Positions 44,915 to 59,400 are shown, counted from the first letter of the stretch. The stretch is 64,000 bases of DNA from Sipunculus nudus (GCA_026874595.1 CM049310.1:30195558-30259557); one strand, 5' to 3'. The notes: generated by a model not told the origin, from the letters alone. Translations and numbers: made by a program.

Positions 44915-45535
44915 AGAAAAACTACAGATGGCACACCACACTTCGGGAACTGATTAAACTATAGTCATGATCAATTAACATATGAGGTTTCAGAACACTA
45001 GATGAAACTACAGCTGAGAAACTGACAACTTCCTGCAATTTGACAGTCTAAAAGTACAGGTGAAAATGCGTGCAAATATTAAACAGCGACATTATATAAG
45101 TTTTCCAAGAGAATTTTACAATAGGAACTCACTAGATGTAAAGTTATAAGTTTCTACATCAAACTGCTACGACTTCTGTCCATCTGACTCATGTTCTTTC
45201 ACACAGCTCACAGAATATAGGTCACATTGACCTTATTTTGGAAGACCAAGGAGACATTGCAATGACCTCTCTTTACATTCAGAAAGACATTTCTAGATTG
45301 AACATTTAAGATTTGTATCCTCTGTGACTTTTTGGCTGCTCAAAATCATGTTTTCTGTTCATAACTCACAGAATATAGTCTAGGTGACCTACGCTCAAGG
45401 GTCCAGGGAGATTCTTTGGTCTCTTTGAGTATAAGTTAAGAAGATTCCAGGTGCGGCGGTTACGATTTGTGCTCTGTTAAGGAACGGACAGACAGTGGAC
45501 AAAGAGTCATTAGCTGAATTTCACTAAATTAAACT
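44915..45535. repeat. Decayed copy of the 340-bp family
   Basis: 'GGCACACCACACTTCGGGAA', 'CATGATCAATTAACATATG' and later 'GGCGGTTACGATTTGTGCTC' then 'GGAACGGACAGACAGTGGAC' follow the motif order of the array at 20980-23075. The terminal hairpin is eroded. Confidence 0.6.
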
Positions 45536-46080
45536 AAACCCAATCAACACATCTGAAACATATTTAAAATGAAAGTATATTTGGATTAATATTGGAACAT
45601 ATTGCAATTTGGCAGGTCTAGAGTGGGCTAAAACAAAATTTGGAACTGTTGCCAAATCTTCCAAATTAACATAAAATGAAAAAAATCACAATTTTGCAAA
45701 AGGATTGTGTGGGCCGTATTATCAGTTCAATACTTTTCAGCCAATTTTCTAAAGCTGAACAAGAAGGTACGGTCCAGCAAATAATTTCTTAGTTACATAG
45801 AAATTTACTCTTTTAAATGGCCACAGATAAAACCATAATTGGGTAATAAATATTAAACTTTAAATTGCCTTTATATTTTACAGCTATTCCTTATTTTATA
45901 TCTTTTAGAATACCCTATTAAAAATCAACCAACTCATTTAATGCATGCTTAAAATAAAAATACATTATTTTTTTTAAATAATACAATTTCCTCCATTTGA
46001 ACTTTTGACCTTGACATTTGACCTTTAAGTTGAAAATATTGAAATTCAGCAGTTATCTAAGTTATACCTTAAAATAGAGC
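45536..46080. other. No gene recognised
   Basis: AT-rich sequence upstream of the LINE; may contain its 5' UTR. Confidence 0.4.
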
Positions 46081-46087
46081 ACCAAGT

Positions 46088-49000
46088 GTGGTTAACGTAT
46101 CCAGTTTGTGTAAGCTTCCTAAACAACAGCAACAACAACAAACTCTTGATAAATCCGGACTGAAAGTCTCATTGGTAAATATTAGATCAATATGCTCTAA
46201 AAGAAATGACGTTCAGTGGTATATATGTGAGGGAAACCTTGATCTGCTATTCATTGCTGAAACTTGGATTAAAGATATTGAAGAAGAAAATGTTATAACA
46301 ACAAGGAGTATACCACCAACTGGTTATACCATTTATCTGTTCCGAGGGTAGGACACAGAAAGCAAATTGGGGGAGGTATTGCTTTGATACATAATAATAA
46401 TATCAAAGTTGAAATGAGTAAAATATACAACTTTAAATCATGTGAGTGTGCAGTTTTTATTATTCAAAAAAAAGAAGGACACTTCCAGGTTCAAACTGAT
46501 CTATAGATCACCAGATTTGAGCACTGTGGATTTCATTGAAGATTTAACTACACATATGGAAGAAAATATTGGAACCAAGACTACAAACATCTATCTTGGG
46601 GACATGAATATTCACTTAGATAACATTCTGTCGAATGATGCTAGAAATTTTAAAGATTTCTTGGAGAGTTTCAACCTAAATTATTTAGTTTACTTTTCAA
46701 CTCATCGTCTTGGTCACTGGTTAGATCAAATTATTACACCCAGCAACTACGATGGTCTGTCTAATATATATGTTGGGACCAATGATATCAGACCACAGTG
46801 CAGTTGAATTTAATATGCTTTTGGAAGTGAAACTTTCTTCTCCAGTTAAAATTTCTGCTAAAAATTATAAGAAGATGGATGATGAGACTTTTAGATCTGA
46901 TTTGACTGAAATACAGACAGAATACTTCACATGTTATAGACCATTAAATGAATCTGTCAAGTTTTACAACTCAGAAGTTAGGAACTTGTGTGATGTAAAT
47001 GCACCTCTCAAACAGAAAATTGTAAAATTAAAGAAGAATCAGCCATGGTTTGACGAAGAACTTCAAGCAGAAAGAAGAACCAGACGAGCTAAGGAACAAG
47101 TGTGGAAAACAAATTCAAATGACAGTGAATCATACATCAAGTTCTATAACCAGCGAAGGAAAGAAGCACTCCTAGCCAAACAAAAGGAGAAACTCTATTA
47201 TGAACAACCATTTGAGAAATGTGGAACTGATTATAAGAATTTTTTCTTTAGCTAATACCTTACTTTTCAGGTATGAACCTGTACCTCTTCCTCCATATGA
47301 GGAGCCTTCTGTGTTAGCTAATGATTTCAACAACTTTTTTGTTGATAAAATAGATAGGATCATGTGTAAGTTAATTACACAGTGCATCAGATGTTAGCAT
47401 AAATTCTGATTATTTAGAAACAGACATCTTATTGAAGAAAGATTTCAGTCCTTTTCTGAATTGACTAAAGAACAAGGAAATAAATTAATATGTAAATCAT
47501 CTACAAAATCTTGTGAATCTGATCCAATCAGCACTAGAACCTTGAAAGAGCACCTAGATCTATTTTTGCCCATGATGACAGATATAGTGAATAAGTCGCT
47601 GTAAGAAGGGCTTTTTTTCCAGAGAATTCTAAAAATGCTTTAGTTAGACCACTGTTGAAGAAGGTGAATTTAGAACTGATCAGTAAAAATTATAGTCCAG
47701 TATCAAATTTGGAATATTTATCCAAAATTATTGAACGTGCAGCATGTGAACAAATTATTCAGTATACTTAGACAACGTCAACAATGGAACCACTTCAGTC
47801 AGCTTATCGACGAGCACATAGTACAAAGACTGCTTTATTAAAGATAAAGTCTGATATAATAAACATGACTGATCACAAGAAAGTGGTATGCATGGCTTTA
47901 TTAGATCTCAGTGCCGCCTTTGACACTGTGTGTCATAACTTTCTGATAAACAGACCTAAATTCCGGTTTGGTTTTGGTGGGCGTGTTTTGACATGGCTGC
48001 AGGGTTATTTAACAAACAGGACTCAGCAAGTGGTTATTGATGATATATTTGGTAGTGGAGCAATCTCTAATAAAATTTGTTTGAACCAAGGGGTCCCTCA
48101 AGGGTCTATCTTAGGACCGATACTGTACAATCTATATACTTCCCCTATTGGTAATCTGTGTAGATCACATGGAGTTCACTTCCACTCATTTGCAGATGAT
48201 CAACAAGATTATATTGCATTTAATCCGAAACTTTCCGATGTCTTTTGATTTTGGAAAAGTGTATACATGATATAAGGGCTTGGATGAAAACAATTTACTA
48301 AAATTAAATGATGAAAAAACTGAATTTATCGTGTTCGGTTCATGAGCAAACATTATTAAATTTGAAAATGAAATTAGTTTGAGAGTTGGAAAAGACACGA
48401 TATCAAATGTGAAAAACTTTAGATTTCATATGGACTCCTTGCGTAAAAACACCAGTCATGTAAATAAACTTTGTTCTAGTTTATATGTGACCATCAGGAA
48501 AATTAGTCAAATACGCAGGAAAATAAACAGTTCAACAGCTAAAACTTTGATGCAAGCACTTGTACTTTCTCGTCTTGACTATTGTAACTCTTTATTAGTA
48601 GGGACTGCAGAGTGTCATCTGAATAGACTCCAAAGAATTATGAATATGGGTGCTAGAGTAATTTATAATCTTTCTAAATTTGATCATGTTTCTTCTGCTC
48701 TGGTTAGTCTGTACTGGCTCAAAGTAAAGTACCGTTTAATTTTTAAGACTGATTTATTAATGTTTAAATGTAAAAAGGTTATTGCTCCCAAGTACCTTTT
48801 AGATCTGTTGCCTGTGCGAGCTAGTGACAGAATACGAAGGACAGTTCAATTACATCCTATCCAATTGCTTATTGTGAAACCAGTCTAGCCAAGGAAGCAT
48901 CTTTTGGTTATTTTGGACCTAGCATATGGAACGTTCTACCTTATCATTTGAAGTCAGAGAACAGCTTAGCTTGTTTTAAATCCAGTCTAAAGACTATCTT

Positions 49001-49170
49001 TTTACTAAGTGTAGCTATTCTTAGTTTATACACTATACTATTTTTTAATGGATGATATGTATTTTACATAACTTTATTGTATCATTTTATGTGAAGCGCA
49101 TATGATAAAGCTGTGCTTGTTTTTATGTGTTGCGCTATATAAGAAACAAATGTATGTCAATGTAATGTAT
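46088..49170 (+). mobile_element. CR1/L2-like non-LTR retrotransposon, near full length but broken
   Basis: The endonuclease region (46088-46810) has 'SLVNIRSICSKRNDV', 'LLFIAETWIKD', 'TNIYLGDMNIHLDN' and 'LGHWLDQIITP', continued in another frame by 'ISDHSAVEF'. A linker (46800-47255) precedes the RT (47784-48248), which has 'MALLDLSAAFDTVCH', 'LNQGVPQGSILGPILYNLYT' and a catalytic 'FADD' at about 48189-48200. The post-RT part (48379-48888) has 'LVLSRLDYCNSLLVG'. The 3' end has 'TGCGCTATATAAGAAACAAA' (49131-49150) and a short ATGT-like tail. At least six frameshifts or stops separate these pieces, so it cannot move on its own. FADD replaces the usual YADD. Confidence 0.9.
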
Positions 49171-50021
49171 ATTCAAGTTTTATTGGTAAAACCAATAATG
49201 ATGCATATGTTCTCGTCATATGTCTGTCGAATTTTGCGAACTTATTACATATAAAACAGTAATCGCGGTTGGATAAGGATACTGACAGCAGTTATATTTC
49301 CTCTATGATTGTTTTACCCTTTGCCTGTTGACCTTGTATGTAACCATAAAATGGAAAAACAGGTTATCATGTCAAAATCAAACCATTTGTGCCATCTTAC
49401 ATATGACTGGAACCTCAAACTGGAAACTGAAATGCGTCCTTGTCTTTCACATAAACCCAATATTAAAACATTTATTTGCATTTTTTTCACAGATTTCTTC
49501 TTATTTTACATATATTCCATGAATAAGAATCAACATATCTCAGTACAACCTTCTTTTTATGATTACAGTTTTTTTTTGTAAATAGAATTTGACCACATCT
49601 GACCTTTTGACCTTGAACTGTGACCTTGAAGGTCAAATGCCTCTTTGGCAACTCGGTGATTCTGAGACCTTGGGCCCTGGTCTTACTTTTTAGCGCGAGC
49701 CAGCCTGGGACAAAAAATGGCATCGAAAGTTTTATTAGTTTTATATTTGGATTAGAACTTTTTTTCATAATCAAAATCCGTTAAATGATGGAGTTATAAA
49801 CAAAATCAATTGAACAGAAGATTTTTTTAAACAAAAGAATTGAACGCCAGTCATGTTCACCTGATTTGAGATTCGGAGGTTCAGAAGGGTGACAAAATGG
49901 TTACATGAGGCTTGGCAAAACGGATAAGGATGTATTCAAGAAAATGAGAAAATACGTCTGATCAAGAGAGGGTTGTTAAGACAACGTGTGAAAAACTGAC
50001 TGGACCATCATGCAGTATTCA
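49171..50021. other. Intergenic; TGACCTT motifs
   Basis: 49588-49638 contains several TGACCTT/AAGGTCA motifs, including the inverted pair TGACCTTGAAGGTCA. No gene. Confidence 0.5.
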
Positions 50022-50685
50022 AATGCCTGCCAGCAGGCAGCATCACGCTGGCTGTATTTTTCTCCTTTTATTTTTACAGTTTTTATCTATATCATTTTGT
50101 AAAGGGCGTAATATTGATTTCAAACAGTTCTTTAAAATATTTAAGATGTGACAGTGGTAGGATTTTCATTTTTATCCAAGTAACATATTTAAAACACTTG
50201 TTTTCTGATGAAAATAAAATTGAACACCTTTATTCTGAAAACCAGCGTCCTCTTTAAACATTTATATGACATTTATTTTGTTAATGCACTCGCTTATGGA
50301 TTTATGTTTGACAATTCTACTTATTCATTATTAAGTTGTTTATTATATAATTTATATGACCATGATACTTATTTATTTTAATACTTATTTTCTTCAATTC
50401 ATTCGCATTTGAACTTGAATAATTTGTACATTTGCATTTGTATATTGAACTCAATCCTGGAACGCTCTCCGTATATGCTTGACTGTAGAAGTATCCTATA
50501 ATAATGTCAGATGGTCAAATAATCGACTTTCGGATGTGTCAGGATATACACATGATATGCTTATCCACTGATCTGATCGATCCACAAGAAAGAGCAATCG
50601 GCGTCATTAGCCCCACCTACCTTTGACGACTAACACTAACAGTTCGGGTAGGTTACTAGTGTGTAGACGAGAAAGATCATATTTT
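50022..50685. repeat. ~660-bp direct repeat, copy 2 (other copy at 38430-38990)
   Basis: Same motif order and orientation as copy 1, with an additional ~100-bp segment at about 50178-50290. Similarity stops sharply after 'GAAAGATCATATTTT' in both copies. Confidence 0.88.
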
Positions 50686-50689
50686 GTTT

Positions 50690-52385
50690 CTGTCGGAGCT
50701 ACTGGGCTGTTTATTTGACTCGACGAAACCCGAACACATACCATGACGCGCATTGCGATTCTAAATCCAAAACAGGATTAAAAGCTTTTTAAGTGATCAA
50801 TTCAATTTTTATTGAACAGTTTCTTATCAATGAGCCTACTGGTGGTATTTTGGGGAACATATTTCCTAGTTATAAACTAAGGATCCCCGATATTTCGGAG
50901 ATATAAATCATTGATCCCTGGGTTACTAATATAGACTAGGAATACCTGTGAAGGCCACAGGCACCCACAAAAAAATAATAACAGGATTTTAAATTCTCCT
51001 GTAACATATGTTAATCATTTATAAAACAATAAGTGGCTCGTATTAAAACTTGTGGCTGTAGGACATGTAAAAAAGGTAATTTGTTGATTCATTCACAAGT
51101 CTGCGCGAGTCCTGTGCTGTGATGAAGATCACGCCGGTACAGTGCGACACCTAGCGGGGCACTTCCTGACTAATTGACTTAAGTAGGATATCTTGGCCAC
51201 AAATTCTCCAAAAGAACTGGGAGAATCATGTTAGAATAGGTAAAATGAATATTTCATTTACATATACATGTAATTGTTATTTACATAATAGTAAAATACC
51301 AGATATCTCGAGGTTTTGAAGTTACAAATTGATTTTATTAGGCATGCAGGATGAACATTTTACATGTTGCTCGTTACATTTATTACATAGAAAATATTGT
51401 AATTGTACACTCTAATATAATTGTGTACTTTATTATAACAGTGAACTTAGATTTTTAGTGTGCCGACAAATGGCAAGTGTGTGTTGAGCAGTACAAGGGT
51501 GACAAGTTGTGCTATCTAAGAACAAACAATTAAAGTACAAGATTTAAAAAAAATACTAGATCAGGGTTTTAATTTTTTATGAAATATTAAAATTAAACCT
51601 TTCTTCTTTTAGAAAGAAAAAACATTCAGTCTGAAGTTTAAAGAAGAATGTGTCCATAATAAATTTTAAAAAAGTCCCATTTATTATAAACATATTTATT
51701 TTTTAAGCATATTTTTCTGTTTAAGATCAGACCCCCCATGATTAGAAAGATGTCCCCATATTACTCAACCTTCTAATGTTCAGGTTGGTAATGGTAAAAG
51801 CATTACGTCTTACAGTCATGATAAGGGGTTCTCGGCACTGCAGCAAGTTGTTTGTCAGCCTGGAATTTACTAGTCTGTGACCACCTGTTGGGTGACCACA
51901 TGTGGCCCTGTATGGTATAGACCATCATTTCCTACTGAGAGGTTTCCAAGGAGATTTGAGCAGGACCTGTCTGGATTTTAAGCAAGGACTTACTCGGTCC
52001 AACATTCAGTCTACTCCATGCCACGCCTGGGAAAGATGACAGACAACGCCCTGTTACATACATGCAGCGTGACTCCCCAGGAACTGTTAACCAAAATCCT
52101 AATCTCAGCGATAATACTCCACTGATTAGCAAGTCAATTTAAGGTGTCAACCAGGTGATACATACTTCATTAAATTCATATTTTTCTCATTTAAATCTTT
52201 AATTTTTTAACAAGTCAAACGAAAATACATAAATTTAAATGTGTTAAAGTGAACACTTAGCAGGCTGAGACTTTAATATCCTAATACATGTATACTTTTG
52301 GACATCAGCCCAAGTGGTCTCTCTCTCACACACACACACAAGCACACATATACATGATTATTAATTCATAAGAAAACAATAGTTT
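50690..52385. other. No gene recognised
   Basis: AT-rich, with a short CA run near 52326-52341. Specifically, no RGS-domain exon of the minus-strand gene was found here. Confidence 0.5.
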
Positions 52386-52403
52386 GAACAACATATTACT
52401 ACA

Positions 52404-52409
52404 TTTATT
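52404..52409 (-). terminator. Candidate polyadenylation signal of the RGS3-like gene
   Basis: AATAAA on the minus strand about 1.07 kb after the stop codon, giving a 3' UTR of roughly 1.1 kb. Other A-rich signals exist, so the choice is tentative. Confidence 0.4.
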
Positions 52410-53476
52410 TCATTTGGTACACAAAACTTTTTACAATATGTACAAATCACAAGGTATTTACATGATGACTAGAATTCATAACAAATTTACATATAATATC
52501 ATTCAAATGTACATCATATGTACATCATAATCTCAATCCATGGCTCACATATTGCCATGGCAACAACCATCTTGGGTATAATAAATACTGGTGCCATTAT
52601 CTCTGTCATTATTCATGTCTGCTATTAATGTGTTTTTGATTCATTGTTTTGAATGCACAAACAGTGGTAATATTAGAAATGCATAAACAATCAGTAACAT
52701 GTTAATGACTGTCTTCAATTGCATACTGTAATTGTATAAGGAAATGTTTGCTTATGTATGCCATATCATAAATCCATTTTGTAAGTGTACATTAATAATT
52801 ACACTGCATCCTGTTTAGTGAAGTACAGTCACTTTGTATGGTAAGTGTTATTGTATATTGTTCTGATACATTTACTCTGTAGGTGTGTGTGTGTGTGTGT
52901 GTGTGTTGTGGTCTAATGCTTGTGTCGTACAGTGTCAATCTGTAATTAACATTTATGATTCCAAGTTATGTATGTATGTAGGTTATTGATACATCTGACC
53001 TTTGTAAATACATGAGGACGCAATTTTATATACTATGAATCTGTGACAGTCACAAAACAAAGTACCTCAGGCGGTTCAAAATGTTCACAGTAGATGATAT
53101 GTGTTATCAATGTAAGGGAGTCCAACAGTCAGTATAAAATATTGTCTTCCTGACTTTCAGCCCTATGATTTAATGATCAGTTCATCTGGTTATATCATGC
53201 ATTCACAACAAAATCTTTCACATCAAATAAATTATTGCCACACGTATGAACTTATCAGTTCATGTAACAAACAAAGCGTACATAAACTACAAATGTTGCA
53301 CATTTACATATAAAAAACAGTTTTGATATACAGGAGCACTAGAACAGATGCAACGAAATGGGCCACTGGCTTGAATGTAATGGGATGTGTTGTATAACGG
53401 TGAGTGATTGTGAGTGAATGTCCCATCTTGTGATCTTGTATCCATTTGGATGTCTAGCTTCAACCTTCCCGTCTCA
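52410..53476 (-). other. Probable 3' UTR of the RGS3-like gene
   Basis: Follows the stop at 53477-53479 without interruption. It contains a (TG/CA)n microsatellite at about 52881-52906. The 65-codon frame 'MFDETGRLKLDIQ' (53287-53484) starts one base into the last exon but is out of frame with the upstream exon. Confidence 0.5.
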
Positions 53477-53485
53477 TCAAACATT
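53477..53485 (-). CDS. RGS3-like exon 11, last two codons and stop
   Basis: A strong acceptor (TTTGTTTCTTACAG) precedes AATGTTTGA: Asn, Val, stop in the phase of exon 10. The exon continues as 3' UTR. Confidence 0.65.
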   Translation of the reverse strand, partial: NV

Positions 53486-56400
53486 CTGTAAGAAACAAAA
53501 GCAGAACATTGAACAACAGATGTAAAAATGTACTTTTGCTATTATATTAGAAAAACACTATTTTATTTAAGAAAAAAGAACCACTTAAAGTCAAACATAA
53601 CATATGTGTAACATTTAACAAAAATATATTTAATTGATAATAAAATTTATTAATAAGGTTAATTTTGTAAAATTGGAATATGAAACCAACACAAAAAATT
53701 TTAAAGTCAATGAAACCAAATTTTTTTTTAGAATATATGAATTTTTTTACTGATATAACATATAAATGTTAATTATATACAAACCAGTTTTATATTAAAG
53801 ATACAAAAAAAAACAATGAAATACATTTTTAAATATTGTTTTCATTTAATAAAAAATTGTTAAATTTATAAAACAATCAACTATTTTTAATGGGTAACTT
53901 TTTTAACTCTAAAATAACTTTTTAACAAGAATTACACATCACAGATGTAAAAAGTAACCAACACTTACCTCGAACGTGACTTTTTTATGCTTGCCAGCAC
54001 TGAGGCCAGGGATTCTCCAGCAGCTTTTGAGGGCTGCACTGTTCTCTTTACAACTGCTGGCACATTCTGACGGAGCTGCTGATGCCTGCTGCAGGACAAG
54101 CTCATGTGGCGGCACCTGGTGGGGGCGAGTTACTTCAAGAACAAGTCTGGTATCTGCATGCCTGCAATAAACATTTCAAGATATACAATAATGTGCAAAT
54201 TACAATGAACAACTGTCACTAAAAGAGACTTACTTGAAGCCATTTAGTAATTAATACTTAATATATGGATTTAATGCCTTATTAAAGGTGTCAGAAACAA
54301 CATTTTTAATATTTCTCAATTTACTACAATTTCTAAAGGTGATATTAATTTTTTCTCATAATTTAGTGACTCCATCTTATTCAAATGATGACAGCAAAAT
54401 CATACCATAAACACATCAAAGCTCATCACCTAAAATCATACTGCCGAGCAACTTGCATTATTAATCAATTTTTTTTTAGAAAACTAATAACTAATTGAAA
54501 AGATGGTTAAAATGTTTTGCTCAGGTTATCCGTGTTCTAATTCTACAGCCAGTAAAAACAATCTTTAACTCTGACATCTCATATACAGTTTTAAATAAGC
54601 TCATATGTTTCAATACTTACTTGACAATTTTTGCGACACTGTCAGCAGCAGACCTGACTACATTTAACCTGTTGACACTGATGACGTAGTCACCTTTACG
54701 AAGTCCTGCTGCCTCTGCTGGAGAATCTGTAAAAAATAAATGTTTAATGTTAACATAGTTATACCATTTGTACAAGTTAACCTAACTACTTATGGAAGAG
54801 GAGCCTCAAATTAGTTTAATTTCTTGCCACCAGGTGGCATCAACTAAAGCTCACTTATTTTTTACCTATTTGTCCTCCATATTCCAGTTGTCACTTTCAT
54901 TTGCAACAAAAATTATATGTGTATCAGGTCTAACATTTCTAATATTTCTGTTACCCTTTGCCATTAATTGAAACTTGGTAGTTTGGTAATTTTATTAATA
55001 AGTGCATTACGATCCTTGGAAGATTCACTTATTAATAACCAGGAATGCATTAAATGGTGAATATGACCTTTTGTTCATAATTATTAAAGTTAATTTTATA
55101 TGCAGACCCATGAATATGCAAATATGCTTACCTGGATGAACTCTGCCAATGGTGACGGGGTTGTAACCTGTGACAGTAAAGCCAAACCCTCCATTTACCC
55201 CTCGTCTTTCTATTACAATCTGCAATAAATAATATAAATTACATTAGATGAAAAATGTCTAATAAATAAAGATAATATTTTCAAAGATTTTTAAAATATA
55301 ATAAGACAATTTACTCTGCTTATGCTGCAAAGTTAAAATCTTAATGTTTATGTTTACACACATATCTTCCCCGCACACACAATGTGGAACTCAATCCCAG
55401 ACACCAGTGAGACCTGAGTTATTTTCCAAAACAGAGAGCTGCCTGAATTAGAGATTCAAGATTTCAAGATCTAAGTTCATCAAACCACATCAAATATCAA
55501 TGTAGTGGGATGGTTTTTATAGAAGGGTGCATGAAGAAAGAGATTTATTTTTCTGTTCCTTGCCTTTTTATCTCAAAATGGCATCTGTGTGGAAATCCTT
55601 CATAATATCATGAAACAACATTTAAAACACAAACATGTGAAAAATATATTTTAATTATTATATTTGTATGTATTTTGTTAAAAAAAATTGTATACTTTAT
55701 GAATATTTGCATATCTGACATGTGAATATAACTTACTGTGTGGTGGGATTCCATCCAAGTATTGCCAACCAGCTCTGAGGTCTCAATGTTTTCTCTCCTC
55801 TCCACCAGGGGGCCCTGCTGTGCTGTGGCCTGCAAGTGCTTGCCTTTACCCAGGTCCTCCGTAAGCAAATAATACCATCCTTCCACCTGCTGTTAAAGAT
55901 AAAACAATTTATAAAAATAAATATTATCTATTTGAATAAAACTTTTTTATCTTAAATTCTTTAGAAGTCAGAGGAACTTTTCAATTTTAGTTTCACAAAA
56001 TTATATATTCATAAACAGTATATTTAAAAGCCTGCATAAAATACACAAAAAATGTTTAACATATATTTTTGTTCATGTTCATCTGACAGTGTCAAAGATA
56101 TTTGATTATAAAAGATTAGTGTAAATTATAATATGCAATATGACAATTTATCATGCAGTAGAAGTCCTGTTATGATAATGATAAGTAGGAGGAAAATAAA
56201 GTTAATAAATGATCCCTTACCTTTCTCTGGAGAAGAATGTGCAGAATTCCAAATGACATACAACCCAGGAGCTCATTCTGCCTGCAAGCACAATGATCAG
56301 CGTCATTAACATTAATCATATTAATTAATCATTACGAATTAAATAATAACAAGACCATTAAAAACATGCATTTAAGTGATCTAAATCAAGCAATATATAC

Positions 56401-59400
56401 TGTTTATATTATCCATGTAAGTTTTATAAACAAATCATGATTTAATTTCCAAGACAATTGATTTCATATTTTGTGTGATGAAAACAGCACTTTAAACAGG
56501 TATTTTAAAATTTTGTCAAGAATTCATTCCTTCAGGGAAAAGTACAAATATTTATCTGATTCCATGCCTAGGAATAGTATGAGTACAGCTGCCATTTTTG
56601 AACTTGTCATAGACTGTATTATCTTGATACTTGGTATGGTACTTACTTTTTGTTAGGGTCTGAGTGCCACACAGAGATCAGGAGCCTCTTTTGATAATCC
56701 TCCTCTGTTAACTCACTGAAGAGAAGAAAATATGCATTTTATAATATATAATGTATCACAAGTTTTATTTCTGAATTTCATAATGACTACTAAATATATG
56801 AATTTACTAGATGATTTTCTGATATATTTCATGAGAATTCATATTTAACATAATTTATACTGAATACAAAATTAAAGATTCATTTTACTCAATATTATTC
56901 TTGAAGAAATGAGGAGGGACAAAACTTTATATTCATACACTATACCTTGCTGACCCCTAGTGTCAAATCTGAACATTATTATTACCTATCTTATATGCCA
57001 CCTATATAAAGTTTTTACATAATTTTTCTCTGGATTTGAAGTGATATACTTGAACTCACAAGGAAAATTTCTCGTCATAGTTTGGAGTGTTTGTGGCCTC
57101 TATCAGCTCTGTCTTGCATTTTGTCCTGGACTTGTGGTCTGGAACTAGTGACACCTGAAAAACATGACAAGGGTTAATTATACATATTTAAACTTAAAAT
57201 ATAAATGAAATGAAAATCAATGAGCTCATTACTGATAATCACTCGATTTTTGGAATAACACTAGTACAATTCTAAAGAATGTATTTTGATTTTGAGTTTA
57301 CTTTGAGATGAATAGTATTTATACAATTGTATTAACAATTTTCTTGATTTACTACATTATACATATCTCTAATATTAAGACATGATTCTGAAAGTAAATT
57401 TATGATGAATTATCCTAGTATCATTCATTCTTACCTTTACATATGATGAGCATGTGGACTTGTATTTGGAGCTCAGATGTCTCGCTTGGATAACTGAAAC
57501 AGAAGATTTAATGCATGAGGAAACTTCCAAGTCAGCGTTAATTCCAGTTCACAGAGCATCATAACAAACTCAGTTAGTCCTGCCCCCTAACACCAGAGTA
57601 AACTTCATTAAACTCTTTAGTAAATAATGTAAAAAATTCTACAATAAATAATGTAAAAAATACACAGAGTAAACAATGTAAAAAAATCTGAGTAAACATT
57701 GTTAAACATGTTCTTCTGTAACTATCCAGGTGGAACATCTGTTATACAGCTAATGGCAAAGGGGAAACTAATCTTGAAACTGGAGACCAGCTTTGTTTGG
57801 ATCATTAGGGCCTAATGATATTTTTTCTGGTGGAGATCTGGTTACAAAACCAAGCAGCTTACACAATACTGACAAAGTACATGGACTCCTTGACCCTGTC
57901 AGACATAAATATTTTCCTTTTTTTAATTTATTTTTTTTTAATCTCACTTTGATTTCATAAAACTTAGAGTAGATAAACTTTTCCTACATGATATTATGTT
58001 CTATCACATTTATCATAAAATAAAGATATACACTGAATACTGAGTATGTATGTATATATATATATATCTGGCTTTATCAAATCCAATTATTCAGGGACAC
58101 TCCAGGTAGGCTGAATACACCATGTGTTCCTGAACACTTTCCAAATGTAAAAATACCTTGTACCTGCAGGTCAAGTAATCCCTAGAATGAGTCTAATCAC
58201 CGTGACAACCAGAGTCAGGTAAACAGGATAGTACTGAGGTACATCCCATCTGGTTCATGAGACGATCCAAATGTAATAACACACCTGGAGCAGACCACGT
58301 GCAGCGCTTAGAATGTAGAGAGCTATGAAGTCAAATTACACTTCATACATTGGTCAAATTAGTGTTACAAGCGGGATAGGGAGAGGCCAAAACTGAGTAC
58401 ATGTGGTGTGGATGGAATCAGATTTGCCACCAGCACATGTGCTGGAAATTTAACAGCAACAGCTACCTGCTGTGCAACAAACAGCACTGAATTGTAGCAT
58501 ATGTCTCATTGATTATCACATGGCAGTATTCACCATTAATCGCAGACCTACAACCCCTGCCCTATGAATGTACTCGCAAAAAACAATTATTTGTTTATAC
58601 GTTCAGACCTCAACCAGTGAATAATTAATACAATCTAAGTCGGGGTGTTTGATCATGTGTCATGAATGCGCATGAAAATGCTTTATGTTAATAACTGTAC
58701 TGTTTCAAGGTTAATTTATAGTCTATGATACAGGAAACCTATTACCTTTACTTCCTCTGCACTTACAGGTATGCTATGCTATATGATATATATACCACCC
58801 TATTAGTATGCTTAACAGATATTTCAATGTTTCAATTATATCTATTATTGAAGGTGACATTATATACAAACGTGATTACTTACTGTGCACTGTTAGCAGA
58901 CCATGGTTTACATATATATCTATCTTCAACTGTCCTGTAAACAAAAAAATATACATATGAGTAAAACATATATTCTGAACATAATCCAGGAAACAAAGAA
59001 TTTATATGATATGTTACTATCTGCATTTACAGAATATAAAAAATTTACCATAAATCTGAAATCTGAAATTAAGTACATGTAATATTTTTCATAAAACTGA
59101 CATATATACAAACAATTATTGGTACATGTTTTGATTGACATCAATTATAATACATTTTATGTTATTTAGCAAAAAAATAATAAAATATCACATATATTAG
59201 ATTTTACATAATAAAGGTGAAAATCTCCAGGTTAATACTAGTTGTTGCTATGGTGACAATGCACTAACAAATTAGGCACAAGCTGCAAATTATGTCAGTG
59301 TTTTCATTAAGTTGAATAAATCTTAAGGTATAATCAATATATATCTAACAACTATTCACAAAAAAAGATAATTTATATTGAGTGTAAACTGGCCATGCAT

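Noticed and set aside
53287-53484. 65-codon frame MFDETGRLK as the RGS3-like C-terminus
   Set aside because: It is out of phase with exon 10; the in-phase reading stops after two codons.
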